NCBI RefSeq assembly: GCF_014306625.1
Contig: NZ_JACRYL010000008.1
Location: 1 to 64,000, forward strand
Origin: Pedobacter fastidiosus
Lineage (GTDB): Bacteria > Bacteroidota > Bacteroidia > Sphingobacteriales > Sphingobacteriaceae
Direction of reading: 5' to 3'
DNA: 64,000 nt
The position numbers and the translations under genes are program-made. The notes under the pieces were generated by a model, which did not search any database, was not told the DNA's origin, and saw only the letters and a list, made by a program, of their open reading frames with translations. Of the stretch, positions 62,415-64,000 are shown in pieces. The first letter of the stretch is position 1. Each line of letters starts with the position of its first letter.

Positions 62415-64000
62415 CTAATCCTTGTTATTCATACTATTCAAGAATTGTTCCAAAGAATATTCATCAGGATATAAAACCTCACGTGCTTTACTGCCCTCAA
62501 ACGGACCAACAATTCCCGCAGCTTCCAATTGATCAATTATTCTACCCGCTCTGTTATAACCAAGCTTAAGTTTACGTTGAATGAGAGATGTAGAGCCTTG
62601 TTGATGCAATACAATCAGCCTTGCAGCATCCTCAAAGAACTTATCTCGCTCGTTAGGATCAAAATCTGCCTTAGTACCCTCTCCTGCTTCATCAACATAT
62701 TCTGGAAGTTGATAAGCATCAGAATAACCTCTTTGATTGCCAATATATTCCGAAATTCTATCCACCTCAGGTGTATCAACAAAAGCACACTGTAGCCTGA
62801 TTAAGTCGCTTCCAGTGGATAGAAGCATATCTCCACGACCAATTAACTGATCTGCGCCACCACTATCTAAAATAGTTCTTGAATCAATTTTTGATAAAAC
62901 CCTAAACGCGAGTCTTGCTGGGAAGTTGGCCTTAATTGTACCCGTAATAATATTAACCGATGGGCGCTGAGTAGCCAAAACCAAGTGAATTCCAATTGCC
63001 CTTGCCAACTGTGCCAATCGTGCAATTGGTGCTTCAACTTCCTTCCCTGCAGTCATCATTAAATCGGCAAACTCATCAACAACCAATACAATGAAAGGTA
63101 AAAAGCGGTGGCCGTTATTCGGATTAAGCTTGCGCTTGATAAATTTATCGTTATACTCTTTTAAATTTCTTACCTGCGCATCTTTCAACAAATCATAGCG
63201 CTGATCCATTTCTATACAAAGTGAATTCAAGGTATTTACAACCTTTTTGGTATCGGTAATAATTGCATCTGCTTCTCCAGGAAGTTTCGCTAAAAAGTGT
63301 CGTTCAATTCTATTAAATAAAGTTAACTCTACTTTTTTAGGATCGACCAATACAAATTTTAACTGCGCAGGATGTTTCTTAAACAAAAGAGAAACGAGAA
63401 TTGCGTTAATACCAACAGACTTACCCTGACCAGTTGCCCCAGCCACCAATAAGTGAGGCATTTTAGCTAAATCCGCAATAAAAACCTCATTACTAATGGT
63501 TTTACCTAACGCAATTGGCAAATCCATGGTATTTTGTGTCCACTTTTCAGTATTTAAAATACTACGCATAGGCACCATTTCTGGGTGTTGATTTGGAACC
63601 TCAATCCCTATAGTTCCTTTACCCGGCATTGGTGCAATGATACGAATCCCCAAAGCGGCCAATGAAAGTGCAATATCATCTTCTAAGTTTTTAATCTTCG
63701 AAATCCGAACACCAGGTGCTGGTATAATTTCATAAAGCGTAACCGTTGGGCCAATTGTCGCCTTAATCTTATCAATTTCTATATTATAATGATTAAGCGT
63801 TTCTACAATTTTATTTTTATTGGCTTCTAATTCTTCGGCGTTTACCGAAATTTTATTGGTACCATAATTCTCTAACAAATCTATTGTTGGATATTTATAG
63901 CCCGCCAAATCCAATTTTTCGTCGTAGTTGCCAAATTGCTCAACTAAATCTTCTGATTTTTTATCTTCTTCCGTTTTTTGGATGGTAAAAGTAGGTTCTT
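62415..64000 (-). CDS. ftsK: DNA translocase FtsK (5' end outside the window)
   Basis: The visible part is the C-terminal ~528 residues; the frame is open to the window edge, so the N-terminus, including the membrane domain, is missing. Present are the FtsK beta/alpha domains, with ETLNHYNIEIDKIKATIGPTVTLYEI, Walker A GATGQGKS, Walker B IVLVVDEFADL, and the C-terminal gamma winged-helix domain (ARLIVLHQQGSTSLIQRKLKLGYNRAGRIIDQLEAAGIVGP), which reads KOPS-type sequences. It pumps DNA at the division septum. Confidence 0.96.
   Translation of the reverse strand, partial: EPTFTIQKTEEDKKSEDLVEQFGNYDEKLDLAGYKYPTIDLLENYGTNKISVNAEELEANKNKIVETLNHYNIEIDKIKATIGPTVTLYEIIPAPGVRISKIKNLEDDIALSLAALGIRIIAPMPGKGTIGIEVPNQHPEMVPMRSILNTEKWTQNTMDLPIALGKTISNEVFIADLAKMPHLLVAGATGQGKSVGINAILVSLLFKKHPAQLKFVLVDPKKVELTLFNRIERHFLAKLPGEADAIITDTKKVVNTLNSLCIEMDQRYDLLKDAQVRNLKEYNDKFIKRKLNPNNGHRFLPFIVLVVDEFADLMMTAGKEVEAPIARLAQLARAIGIHLVLATQRPSVNIITGTIKANFPARLAFRVLSKIDSRTILDSGGADQLIGRGDMLLSTGSDLIRLQCAFVDTPEVDRISEYIGNQRGYSDAYQLPEYVDEAGEGTKADFDPNERDKFFEDAARLIVLHQQGSTSLIQRKLKLGYNRAGRIIDQLEAAGIVGPFEGSKAREVLYPDEYSLEQFLNSMNNKD

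Overview
The window is low-GC DNA with the gene content of a Bacteroidota genome, most likely Sphingobacteriaceae (Pedobacter-like). The evidence is a SusC/SusD pair with an ECF sigma/FecR switch, many secreted glycoside hydrolases, Bacteroidota-type promoters (TTTG or TTG about 18-20 nt before TAnnTTTG), few Shine-Dalgarno sites, and families such as GxGYxYP, DUF2147, DUF3347 and GlxA/AraC. This placement is an inference from gene content; no 16S gene is present.

Layout. Positions 1-1600 hold tRNA-Gly(GCC) and tRNA-Leu(TAA), followed by a tandem array with a period of about 393 bp. Each unit is a small GIY-YIG nuclease gene, a hairpin, the 3' half of tRNA-Leu and a terminator; a third, decayed nuclease copy ends the array. 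From 1.6 to 10.7 kb are a dihaem cytochrome, an atypical tRNA-Cys, a GH38-like enzyme, TatA, a flavin monooxygenase, an M3 peptidase, a 53-residue small gene, and a duplicated ~175-bp intergenic repeat. From 10.9 to 17.8 kb is a TolC-RND-adaptor efflux operon followed by an AraC regulator. From 17.8 to 21.2 kb are an Fe(II)/2-oxoglutarate dioxygenase, a thioredoxin-fold protein, an APH-like kinase and a dienelactone hydrolase-like enzyme.

From 21.3 to 27.1 kb lies a minus-strand tellurite-resistance-type (Ter) cluster: TerC, a HAD protein, a phosphoribosyltransferase, two TerD proteins, TelA and an unrecognised 320-residue protein. From 27.4 to 36.5 kb are a clan GH-A hydrolase, a beta-propeller protein, DUF2147, a DoxX/VOC/DUF1801/DinB group divergent from a GlxA regulator, and a GH36 alpha-galactosidase. 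From 36.8 to 44.1 kb are DNA glycosylase Tag, a repeat-rich intergenic region with an orphan terminator, an ABC transporter, D-lactate dehydrogenase and a GH2 beta-galactosidase. At 44.5 kb is a short gene whose reading frame is split at an A9 run. From 44.8 to 47.5 kb is a tandem pair of PqiA-like membrane proteins.

From 47.7 to 57.6 kb is one minus-strand locus of sigma factor, FecR, SusC, SusD, a large metalloprotease and a DUF3347 protein, best read as a signal-controlled uptake system linked to peptide breakdown. The right end holds a lipoprotein, a GxGYxYP protein, tRNA-Leu(GAG), a PhnP-like metallo-hydrolase, LolA and FtsK, which is cut by the window edge.

The most unusual structures are the GIY-YIG/tRNA-Leu tandem array, the Ter cluster with its unknown last gene and its HAD protein with an altered motif I, and the A9 frameshift gene.
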